From CAZAPG01 sp964486935 (GTDB lineage Bacteria; Chloroflexota; Anaerolineae; 4572-78; J111), in contig CAZAPG010000030.1 in NCBI GenBank assembly GCA_964486935.1, positions 20,768-84,767 of the forward strand: a stretch of DNA of 64,000 bases, given 5' to 3'. Both the position numbers and the translations under genes were made by a program. Below are positions 41,660-49,184 of the stretch, piece after piece (positions within the stretch are counted from its first letter, which is position 1; each line of letters starts with the position of its first letter). Under the pieces are notes generated by a model. That model did no database searches. It worked only from the letters and a program-made list of their open reading frames with translations, and was not told the DNA's origin.

Positions 41660-42478
41660 ATGGTGAGTCATCAATTCTCCTGGCAATCAAACCCCCTGCT
41701 GCGTTCATATCCCCGGTTGATGGTTTCGGTTGGCTTTATTATGTTGATAATCAGCCTTGTGATTTTATTGATAAACCCGGCCTGGACGTTACTTGTTCAA
41801 ATTGGGGTGAGCATTGCCATTGTGTTGTTTTTGCTGGCTATTTTGCTCAGGCCCAACATCGTCCACCGAATTTTGGCCGATGGCGCGGCCCAGGAGTTTT
41901 CCGGCGCAGTTGTCACCAGCGTGGCCTTTATTGGGGTTCTGGTTTATGTTAACTACGTCAGCCTGAAAAACAACTATGAAGTAGACCTGACTGAAACAGG
42001 CCGCTTTACGCTTTCTACCCAAACCATTGATGTTTTAGAAGATTTAACCGAGCCTGTGCAGATAATGGGCTTTTTTAGAGCCGGCGATTATCGTTGGGCG
42101 ATAGCTCATGATTACCTGGAGCGTTATAGTCGCTACACCAACTTTATTAGCTACAAACTGCTCGACCCCGCTCTGGAGCCAGAGTTAGCCAAAAGTTACA
42201 ATTTAGATAGCTATGGTCTGGTATTTGTGAGTGGGGTGTATCGCTATCACGCTTCTAAAGTTAGCGAGGAGTCCATTACTAACGGGGTGATGTGTGTGAC
42301 CACCTATCGCGATAAACAACAAAACCAGCCCCTAATTTCAATTGAACATAAAAAACCCACCAGCCGGCAGATATTTTTAACCCCGCTTCAAACCAGCCTG
42401 GCGTTTTTAACCTCACTGGTGCTGATGCCTCTATCACTGTTGGTTACAGCCGCCTGGGTATGGTGGACTCGCCGCTAA
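41660..42478 (+). CDS. GldG-like ABC auxiliary protein, short form
   Basis: The 272-residue protein has two to three N-terminal membrane segments (about 24-45, 49-68, 86-104) and the start of the GldG/ABC-auxiliary extracytoplasmic domain: NYEVDLTETGRFTLSTQTIDVLEDLTEPVQIMGFF, YTNFISYKLLDPALEPELAKSYNLDSYGLVFVSG. A C-terminal membrane helix closes it. Typical GldG proteins are about 450-500 residues, so the central and distal domain is missing, with an intact reading frame. GGAG lies five bases before the ATG. Confidence 0.8.
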   Translation: MVSHQFSWQSNPLLRSYPRLMVSVGFIMLIISLVILLINPAWTLLVQIGVSIAIVLFLLAILLRPNIVHRILADGAAQEFSGAVVTSVAFIGVLVYVNYVSLKNNYEVDLTETGRFTLSTQTIDVLEDLTEPVQIMGFFRAGDYRWAIAHDYLERYSRYTNFISYKLLDPALEPELAKSYNLDSYGLVFVSGVYRYHASKVSEESITNGVMCVTTYRDKQQNQPLISIEHKKPTSRQIFLTPLQTSLAFLTSLVLMPLSLLVTAAWVWWTRR

Positions 42479-42514
42479 CGACAATACCCCAATTTGACTA
42501 TTGATTTTATTAAG

Positions 42515-42548
42515 GTAGCTATGTTAATTTTAATATAGCTACTTTTTT
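42515..42548 (+). terminator. Rho-independent terminator after the ABC operon
   Basis: An 8-bp stem GTAGCTAT (42515-42522) with ATAGCTAC (42535-42542) is followed by six T. Confidence 0.8.
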
Positions 42549-42709
42549 GTTTGCGCGCAGAATTAGAGCATATCTTTGGCTTCTGCGGCTCCGGCTAAAA
42601 TTCTGAACGCAGCCATCATTTGTACTTTAACAACCACAACAGGCCAATACAAGTTTGGCGGGTTACGTACACGCCAAACTGGATGACCCTGAAGAAATAG
42701 GTTGCCATC

Positions 42710-45433
42710 ATGAGTGACGAAGTTCAACAAATTCAGGCAGAAATTTTTAATCGCGTTATTCTTGGGCTTGTGCTCATTGGGTTTGTTACCGCAACTGTCT
42801 CTTATGCGCTGGTTGGCTTCTCATCACCCTGGTTCATTCGCGCAGTGGCGTTATTAATTGTAGCCGTGGTGGCCTATGGCCTCAGGTATTTGGGCCGGTT
42901 GCTGGTTGCCTCGTATGTGCTGGTTGTAGAACTGGTTGGCCTTGTGGCCGAAATGTTTTTACACCCCAGCAGTATCACCAGTTTCATCCCCTATCTTGTC
43001 ATTCCGGTGGTTATTATTGCCGGATTTTTGCTTAACCCTGTGGCTACCTTTTCCATTGCCATAATTTCAATATTGCTAATTTTGCTTATAGTGACTCTTA
43101 CCGGCCAATTGTCATCGGCCAGCTTGCTTGTTCTGCTGCCGCCGGTGGTATTAACTCTGATTATTGCCTTTCTTGTTGCCGAGAGTAAACGCTACACCAA
43201 CAAACTGGGTGCGCTGCTGTTTGAAAGTCAAGATTTATTGAAAGCCCGAACCTTGGAAATGATGGAAACCCGCCAGCGAACCGATGAACTGACGCAGCAA
43301 CTGAACACCCTTAAGAACCACCAGGGCCAGGCCAAAAGCCGGGCCAGCCAGGCTCAATGGCTGGCAACCCAGCGAGATAACCGCCTCTTTGATTTGATTA
43401 AAGGAACTATTCAAGAGCTAAACACCTCGGTAGAAAAGCTGGAACGGGTAATTGAGCAACTTGGCGAGAAAATTACCGGCCAAACAGACCTGCTTAAAAC
43501 AGCCTGGCAACGCCTTGACCATCTGAAAGCCCTCTCTATTAATTTAGATGAAATAGCCCAAATTGAGCACGGCGACATCAAACTGGTCTATCAGCAGGTT
43601 GATGTTGGCCGCCTGATTAGCGAGGTAGTGGGTACTGCCCAGGGGTTGGCCAGAGGCAAAGATTTGCAGATTCGTTACCAGGCCCCGGATGATTTGCCCC
43701 CCCTTCAAGCCGACCCAACCCGCCTGCGCCAGGTATTGCTGCATTTGTTGCAAAACGCCATCAAATATACCGACCAGGGCATCATTGAAATACAGGCCGA
43801 ACTCAACGACAAAGAGCTGATGCTGTTTGTGTCCGACACCGGCATCGGCATGCATCGAGAAGAAGCCGAGTTGGTTTTTGAAAAGTTTGGCCGCGGCAGC
43901 GGCACGTTGGCCCAACGGCGGCAGGGCGCCGGGTTGGGGCTGGCTATTTGCAAGCGTTTAATAGAGCTGCACGGCGGTCGAATGTGGGTAACTAGCGTAC
44001 TGGGCATTGGCTCCACCTTTTATCTTACTTTGCCGGTAGAGGTTGTCCGAGAGAAAACTCGCGAAGCCGCCACCCTGATTGACCGGGAGTTGTTGGCAAC
44101 CACCGAACAACTGCCCCAGCCGGTTGCGGCTCTGTCTCAACCGCCGCCGGATACCAACGAAGACACCTTGGTAATGCGTCCCCCCAGCGATGTAGATGCC
44201 ACCATTCTATCGACTCCATCCCCGTTGCGGCCGGTTAAACATCCTTCGCAGCCCATTCATCGCTATGGACCAACCTATATTCGTCGTTTTGGCCTTATTT
44301 TGTTAGGTTTACTTTTGCTTGTAATTGTAATTGTGGGGGCGCTGGCAATTATTAACCCGCCAACTCAACCGGCAAGCGCAACGGCTACCCAGCCTGCCCT
44401 GGCCGTCAGCCGAGAAACGTCAACGCCAACCCTTACCCCAACCGTCGCGCCGCCGCCCTCGGCCACCCCATCGCCCACGCCCATGCCAACCGATACCCCC
44501 GCGCCGCCGGCTACCGACACGCCAACCGCAGCGCCGCCGCCGGCCACGCCAACCGCCACATTTACAATTACGCCGCTGCCTTCAGCCACGCCCGGCCCAT
44601 CTTCAACGGCTACACCCACGGCCGCTCCTGTCAACACGGTCGACACGTTTGCCCCGCCCCAAATCTCATTTATTTCAGGACAGGCCGCGGGCCTTGGCAT
44701 TTTTAATTTAGGCAATATCGGCAACAGCGCCGCCGACAACAACCGGTTGAGCTGGTCTCCTTCCGGCCAGATACTATTTGCTCGGGAGCAAAACGGTAAG
44801 CGCGATATTTATGTGACCGGCCAGCTATTGCCCCTGATTGCTTCGGAGGGGGATGACTTACAACCGATCTGGTCGCCCGATGGCCGCAAAATTGCCTTCA
44901 GTTCCGGGCGAACGGGAAATTTTGAAATTTATGTGGCAGATGCGGATGGCGGCAACCTGACCCAACTGACCGGTAGCCGGGGCTTTGACGAGTGGCCGGC
45001 CTGGTCGCCGGATGGGGCCAAAATTACCTTTGTTTCGGACCGGGACGGCAACGTGGAACTGTACGTGATGAATGCGGACGGCAGCAACCAGCAGCGCCTC
45101 ACCAACCACCCCGCCGATGACTGGCCCGCGGCCTGGTCGCCCGATGGGCGCTGGCTGGTATTCGCTTCGCTGCGCGATGATAACTGGAATTTATATCTGG
45201 TAGCGGCGGCGGGCGGGTCGGCTCAACGGCTCACCAACGCCCCCGGCAACGAACGAGACCCGGTTTGGTCGCCCGATGGCAGCCAGATTGCCTTTGCCTA
45301 CGATGGCAACGGCAACTGGGATATATACACCCTGCCCATTTCCCCCGGCAATATCACCGAAATACCCCTGAGTGAGTGGTCGCAAATAACCAACACCCCC
45401 ACCGATGAACGATACCCCGTTTGGCCGCAATAG
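42710..45433 (+). CDS. H-box-less histidine-kinase-like protein fused to an extracytoplasmic PD40 propeller
   Basis: The protein has 907 residues. About six membrane helices (12-165) are followed by a coiled coil (175-265), a DHp-like helical pair and an intact HATPase domain: N-box LLQNAIKYTDQG (~350), VSDTGIGM, VFEKFGRGS, GAGLGLAICKRLIELHGG (~407). No SHELRTPL-type H-box is present where one is expected (RLFDLIKGTIQEL). After a linker comes another membrane helix (~526-548), a Thr-Pro-rich stalk (~550-643) and a propeller with five or so WSPDG blades (~660-907). A propeller C-terminal to the kinase core, across a second membrane pass, is unusual. Confidence 0.85.
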   Translation: MSDEVQQIQAEIFNRVILGLVLIGFVTATVSYALVGFSSPWFIRAVALLIVAVVAYGLRYLGRLLVASYVLVVELVGLVAEMFLHPSSITSFIPYLVIPVVIIAGFLLNPVATFSIAIISILLILLIVTLTGQLSSASLLVLLPPVVLTLIIAFLVAESKRYTNKLGALLFESQDLLKARTLEMMETRQRTDELTQQLNTLKNHQGQAKSRASQAQWLATQRDNRLFDLIKGTIQELNTSVEKLERVIEQLGEKITGQTDLLKTAWQRLDHLKALSINLDEIAQIEHGDIKLVYQQVDVGRLISEVVGTAQGLARGKDLQIRYQAPDDLPPLQADPTRLRQVLLHLLQNAIKYTDQGIIEIQAELNDKELMLFVSDTGIGMHREEAELVFEKFGRGSGTLAQRRQGAGLGLAICKRLIELHGGRMWVTSVLGIGSTFYLTLPVEVVREKTREAATLIDRELLATTEQLPQPVAALSQPPPDTNEDTLVMRPPSDVDATILSTPSPLRPVKHPSQPIHRYGPTYIRRFGLILLGLLLLVIVIVGALAIINPPTQPASATATQPALAVSRETSTPTLTPTVAPPPSATPSPTPMPTDTPAPPATDTPTAAPPPATPTATFTITPLPSATPGPSSTATPTAAPVNTVDTFAPPQISFISGQAAGLGIFNLGNIGNSAADNNRLSWSPSGQILFAREQNGKRDIYVTGQLLPLIASEGDDLQPIWSPDGRKIAFSSGRTGNFEIYVADADGGNLTQLTGSRGFDEWPAWSPDGAKITFVSDRDGNVELYVMNADGSNQQRLTNHPADDWPAAWSPDGRWLVFASLRDDNWNLYLVAAAGGSAQRLTNAPGNERDPVWSPDGSQIAFAYDGNGNWDIYTLPISPGNITEIPLSEWSQITNTPTDERYPVWPQ

Positions 45434-45470
45434 TTTCTAACGTAAAAATACCCCCTGCTTCACGCACCTA

Positions 45471-45498
45471 AAAAGGATGGCTAAAAACCATCTCTTTT
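45471..45498. terminator. Terminator-like hairpin after the kinase-propeller gene
   Basis: A stem AAAAGGATGG (45471-45480) with CCATCTCTTTT (45488-45498) contains one bulged base and ends in TTTT. It lies between convergent genes. Confidence 0.45.
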
Positions 45499-45534
45499 AA
45501 GTGTGTCTCTGTTGTTGGTGGCCTGATAATTGGC

Positions 45535-46269
45535 TTAATGAGCGGTTGCTGTTTCCAATCGCTTCATGGTTGTTCTGGAGGGAACAGGCAGGTACTGGTC
45601 CCAGTGTAAAATTTCATCAAGCTGGTACACGCCGCGCACAACTTCGCGGGTGGCGGGGTCAAGCTGGCGAATGGCCCCGTCTAACGTTTCAATGGCTTTG
45701 GCTTTATTCAACGCTTCAGAAACTTCGTGAGGCAGTTCAATAGTTTGTAGGTTCAGGCTGTTAAAGGCGATGCCCAGCGGTTTCAAACGGTCGGCTACTA
45801 TCTGGCTGAGTTGCCGCTCCAGCCGCTCTCGCACGGCGGGGTTGAACAGGTCGCGCACGGGGTGGCTGCCCACCAGCCGGCGCAGCAGAATATCGGCATT
45901 GCGGGCGATGGCTTTTTCGGCGTTGGGCAGGCCGCGCAGCCGCTGGCTTTTGCTTTCGGTAATCAATTCCGGGCGCAGGGCATACGTGCCGGACCAGTCG
46001 ATTTTGACTAAAATGCCGTCGGCGGTGGAAATAGCCGCAGCTCGGCCGGCAGCCAGTTTGGTTTTGGTTTCAAGCGTTAGCTCAACTTTTTCAAAAGCGC
46101 GCAGAGTATGTCGCCCTGCCGGCAGAATGCGTTTAATAAATCCATCTTTGTTGACAGTAATTGCCACGTAATCTTCGGGCACAATGATGGTTTGTTTGCG
46201 ATAGAATACCGCCGTACTGATAACAGTGACAACTACCAGCGTTATGATTGCAGAAATTGCGAGTACCAT
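45535..46269 (-). CDS. SPFH/band-7 (prohibitin-like) membrane protein
   Basis: The 244-residue protein has one N-terminal membrane helix (residues 3-22) and the SPFH core: VPEDYVAITVNKDGFIKRILPAGRHTLRAFEKVEL, then a helical RNADILLRRLVGSHPVRDLFNPAVRERLERQLSQIVADRLKPLGIAFNSLNLQTIELPHEVSEALNKAKAIE. It is shorter than flotillins. Such proteins form membrane microdomain scaffolds and often hold proteases. It lies behind two TTAGTGT-N7-ACACTAA operators and downstream of the NrtR-type regulator. AGGAG lies about eight bases before the ATG. Confidence 0.88.
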   Translation of the reverse strand: MVLAISAIITLVVVTVISTAVFYRKQTIIVPEDYVAITVNKDGFIKRILPAGRHTLRAFEKVELTLETKTKLAAGRAAAISTADGILVKIDWSGTYALRPELITESKSQRLRGLPNAEKAIARNADILLRRLVGSHPVRDLFNPAVRERLERQLSQIVADRLKPLGIAFNSLNLQTIELPHEVSEALNKAKAIETLDGAIRQLDPATREVVRGVYQLDEILHWDQYLPVPSRTTMKRLETATAH

Positions 46270-46289
46270 TTTTATTTCTCCTGGCTTCT

Positions 46290-46312
46290 GTTAGTGTGTT
46301 TATTACACTAAC
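46290..46312. promoter_or_regulatory. Palindromic operator 1 upstream of the SPFH gene
   Basis: GTTAGTGT (46290-46297) and ACACTAAC (46305-46312) form perfect 8-bp arms around a 7-bp spacer, 20 bp upstream of the SPFH start codon. A repressor here would block initiation. Confidence 0.7.
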
Positions 46313-46354
46313 GATAGTGTTAAAAATTGGCCCTGGGTTTTCAGGGCACAGCAA

Positions 46355-46375
46355 TTAGTGTCTAAATTACACTAA
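46355..46375. promoter_or_regulatory. Palindromic operator 2 upstream of the SPFH gene
   Basis: TTAGTGT (46355-46361) and ACACTAA (46369-46375) repeat operator 1 with the same 7-bp spacer. Centres are 64 bp apart, close to six helical turns. Outlying half-sites GATAGTGT (46313-46320) and ACACTATC (46407-46414) are also present. Confidence 0.7.
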
Positions 46376-46442
46376 GTTTAACCGAAAAAACACTTTTTGT
46401 CAATAGCACACTATCTCTTTTTAAGGTTGAATTTTATCAGAA

Positions 46443-47147
46443 TTAGGGGAACAGGCGGCGCGCTTTGATTTCGGCCACGGCATCATCTTTAAAGCGATAC
46501 AGCCGGGCGGGCCGGCCGCCTGTATCGCGGTAGCCGTCCACTTTTTCAACCACGTTGGTTTTGCGCAGTTTGCTGCGGAAGTTGCCTTTATCTAACTCTG
46601 TCCCCAAAATAATTTCATAGGCATCTTGCAATTCGCGCAGGGTGAACTTTTCCGGCAGAAGTTGAAAACCAACAGCCGAGTACTCTAGCTTGTAGCGCAG
46701 CCGGGTGAGGGCATATTCCAAAATATCGGCGTGGTCAAATGCCAGGGGCGGCGGGTCGTACACCGAAAACCAGCCTACGTCGGCAGCGTCGCTGGCGGCT
46801 TTGGGGTTAATTTTATCAGAACTGACCAGGGCAAAATAGGCCACCGTAATTACGCGAGTGCGCGGGTCGCGGTTGGGCGCGCCAAAGGTGTAAAGCTGCT
46901 CAATATACACCTCGTCGCGGGTAACGCCGGTTTCTTCAGCCAGCTCACGATAGGCGGCTTCTTCCAGGCTTTCATCCATTTGAATAAAACCGCCCGGAAT
47001 GGCCCACATGCCTTCAAACGGCCAGTGCTTGCGTTTGACCAGCAGCACTTTGAGCGCGTCATCCAGAATGCTAAAAATTACCACATCCACGGTTACAGAG
47101 GGGCGGTCATATTGGTTAACATTGTAAGTTTGGCTTGATTGGGACAT
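46443..47147 (-). CDS. NrtR-type Nudix/winged-helix transcriptional regulator
   Basis: The protein has 234 residues. The N-terminal Nudix domain has a complete Nudix box (GGFIQMDESLEEAAYRELAEETGV, near residues 52-74), so ADP-ribose or related hydrolysis is possible; many NrtR repressors have a degenerate box. The C-terminal third (from ~155) is the winged helix of the family: FTLRELQDAYEIILGTELDKGNFRSKLRKTNVVEKVDGYRDTGGRPARLYRF. NrtR proteins repress NAD-metabolism genes and release DNA on binding ADP-ribose. No NAD gene is adjacent; the paired operators just downstream point to the SPFH gene. Confidence 0.92.
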   Translation of the reverse strand: MSQSSQTYNVNQYDRPSVTVDVVIFSILDDALKVLLVKRKHWPFEGMWAIPGGFIQMDESLEEAAYRELAEETGVTRDEVYIEQLYTFGAPNRDPRTRVITVAYFALVSSDKINPKAASDAADVGWFSVYDPPPLAFDHADILEYALTRLRYKLEYSAVGFQLLPEKFTLRELQDAYEIILGTELDKGNFRSKLRKTNVVEKVDGYRDTGGRPARLYRFKDDAVAEIKARRLFP

Positions 47148-47315
47148 TGGCAGGCTTTGTTTAGTTTACTTGTGCGGCAATTATATACTTACTCGCTTTT
47201 ATTGTCTATTGCAAATTTTAACCTTCATTTAGTTATTTTATGTTTGTTTGTGAATATATTAAGCCTGGGGTAAAATTTGAAAAATTATGCCAGCGCGTGG
47301 GGAGAGCAATAACAA

Positions 47316-49139
47316 ATGGCTTCGGGTAGCGACCCGTTTATCGGGGTTAAGCTAGGCTCGTATGAAATTATAGAGCCGGTTGGCGAAGGCGGAATGGCCC
47401 GTATTTACAAAGGCTTTCACGCCGAACTCAACCGTTACGCCGCTATCAAGGTGGTCAATTGGGGGTTGCAGGAAGACCCGGAGTTTACCGAACGCTTTCG
47501 CCGCGAAGCTCAGGCCATTGCCACCCTACGACACCCCAATATTGTGCAAATTTATGATTTTGGCGAACATAGCAGCGGCTACTTTATGGCCATGGAGTTT
47601 ATTGAAGGCGATGATTTAGCCGTTCAACTTCGCCAGAGCAGCGTCAAAAACCGGCTCCTGCCTAAAAACCAAATCATAAAAATTATTGCCGATGTCGCCG
47701 CCGCTTTGGATTATGCCCACGCCCATCACGTTATTCACCGGGATGTCAAACCCTCAAATATTATGATTAACCGCGAGGGCCAATCCATTTTAACCGATTT
47801 TGGGCTGGTGATGCTGCCTGCTCAGGCCAGCCAGAGGACTCTGGGCAGCACCTTTGGCACGCCGCATTACGTTGCCCCGGAGCAAGCCATCTCCTCGGCT
47901 TCGGCTGTGCCCGCCAGCGATCTTTACTCGTTGGGAGTGGTGCTGTATGAAATGGCCACCGGCCAGCTTCCCTTTGACGACGAATCGCCCCTGAGCGTGG
48001 CCCTCAAGCACGTGAGCGATATTCCCACGCCGCCCACCGCCCTCAACCCCAACCTCCCTTCTAAAGTAGAAGACGTAATTTTAAAAACCCTGGCCAAAAA
48101 CCCCAACGAGCGTTTTGCCAGCGCCGGCCAAATGGCCGCCGTCCTTCAGGAAGCCTGGGACACAAACCCCACCTCGCCTGCATTGCCGGTTACGTTGCCC
48201 CGCGCCGCAACAACACCGCCGGCTAAAAAATCGGTTCTGCCGGCCTGGCTTTGGGTGGGGGTTGTGGCCGTAGTTGGCGGACTCGTCGGCGGGTCGGCCC
48301 TAACCTTGCTGCCGCTGTTTCAACCTACCCCCACCCCAACTGCCATTGCTGTGATTCCTCCTACCCTCACGCCGACCCCCACCGCCTCATCCACCCTGGC
48401 CCCAAGCCCAACGCTTACGCCCGCGCCCCCAACCGATACCCCCACCCTAACTCCCACCTCAACCGCCACCGGTACGGCTACGCCCAGCCCCACCCCCCAA
48501 TCCACCAATACGCCCACACCGCTCCCCACAGATACCCCAACGCCCACCAGCACCCCCATCCCCCCGCCCAGGCCCACGCCCACCCCCGAAGGGCCAAGCG
48601 GCAAAATTCTGTTCAAAACCGACCGCGCCGGCTTTGTCGAAATCTATCAAATGAATCCCGATGGCTCAAACCAGCGCCCGGTTGATGATTTTTCGCTTTA
48701 CACCCAACTAGAAGCTCAATTGCCCTTTTCATCCGACCGGCAAAATCAAATCGTTGTGCGCGGCGAGGGCCAATTTGACCTGTGGTGGGCCAACCTGATG
48801 ACCGGCCAGGAACTGCGGTTGACCAGCACCGCCAAACCCGAATACGACCCGGCCTGGTCGCCGGTTGACAACCGCATTGTCTATGTGTCAGAAGAAACCG
48901 GCAACGGCGATATCTATATGCTCAATCTCGATGGCAGCGCCGTGGTGCGCCTGACCGATAACGTGAGCAATTTTGACAAACATCCCACCTGGTCGCCCGA
49001 CGGCGCCAAAGTGGCCTTTTGGTCAGATATGAGCTTTGCCCACAATCGCCAAATCTGGATGGTCGACCTGGCAACCGGCAACCTTACCAGCCTGTCCGAT
49101 AACCCCTTTAACGATTGGGACCCGGTTTGGGTTCCATAA
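47316..49139 (+). CDS. Ser/Thr protein kinase fused to an extracytoplasmic PD40 propeller
   Basis: The protein has 607 residues. The kinase domain (about 16-285) is complete: GEGGMARIYKG, AIKVV, HRDVKPSNIM (~139), DFGLVM (~162), GTPHYVAPEQ and DLYSLGVVLYEMATG. One membrane helix (about 310-332) follows, then a Thr-Pro-rich stalk (about 336-428), then PD40 blades to the end (DPAWSPVDNRIVYVSEETGNGDIYMLNLDG, HPTWSPDGAKVAFWSD). The propeller probably senses an outside ligand. The tail layout is the same as in the histidine-kinase-like protein at 42.7 kb. It is divergent from the NrtR gene. Confidence 0.93.
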   Translation: MASGSDPFIGVKLGSYEIIEPVGEGGMARIYKGFHAELNRYAAIKVVNWGLQEDPEFTERFRREAQAIATLRHPNIVQIYDFGEHSSGYFMAMEFIEGDDLAVQLRQSSVKNRLLPKNQIIKIIADVAAALDYAHAHHVIHRDVKPSNIMINREGQSILTDFGLVMLPAQASQRTLGSTFGTPHYVAPEQAISSASAVPASDLYSLGVVLYEMATGQLPFDDESPLSVALKHVSDIPTPPTALNPNLPSKVEDVILKTLAKNPNERFASAGQMAAVLQEAWDTNPTSPALPVTLPRAATTPPAKKSVLPAWLWVGVVAVVGGLVGGSALTLLPLFQPTPTPTAIAVIPPTLTPTPTASSTLAPSPTLTPAPPTDTPTLTPTSTATGTATPSPTPQSTNTPTPLPTDTPTPTSTPIPPPRPTPTPEGPSGKILFKTDRAGFVEIYQMNPDGSNQRPVDDFSLYTQLEAQLPFSSDRQNQIVVRGEGQFDLWWANLMTGQELRLTSTAKPEYDPAWSPVDNRIVYVSEETGNGDIYMLNLDGSAVVRLTDNVSNFDKHPTWSPDGAKVAFWSDMSFAHNRQIWMVDLATGNLTSLSDNPFNDWDPVWVP

Positions 49140-49184
49140 TAACGCCTGCTCCCCAAACAAAATTCCACAAAGGATACGATAACG

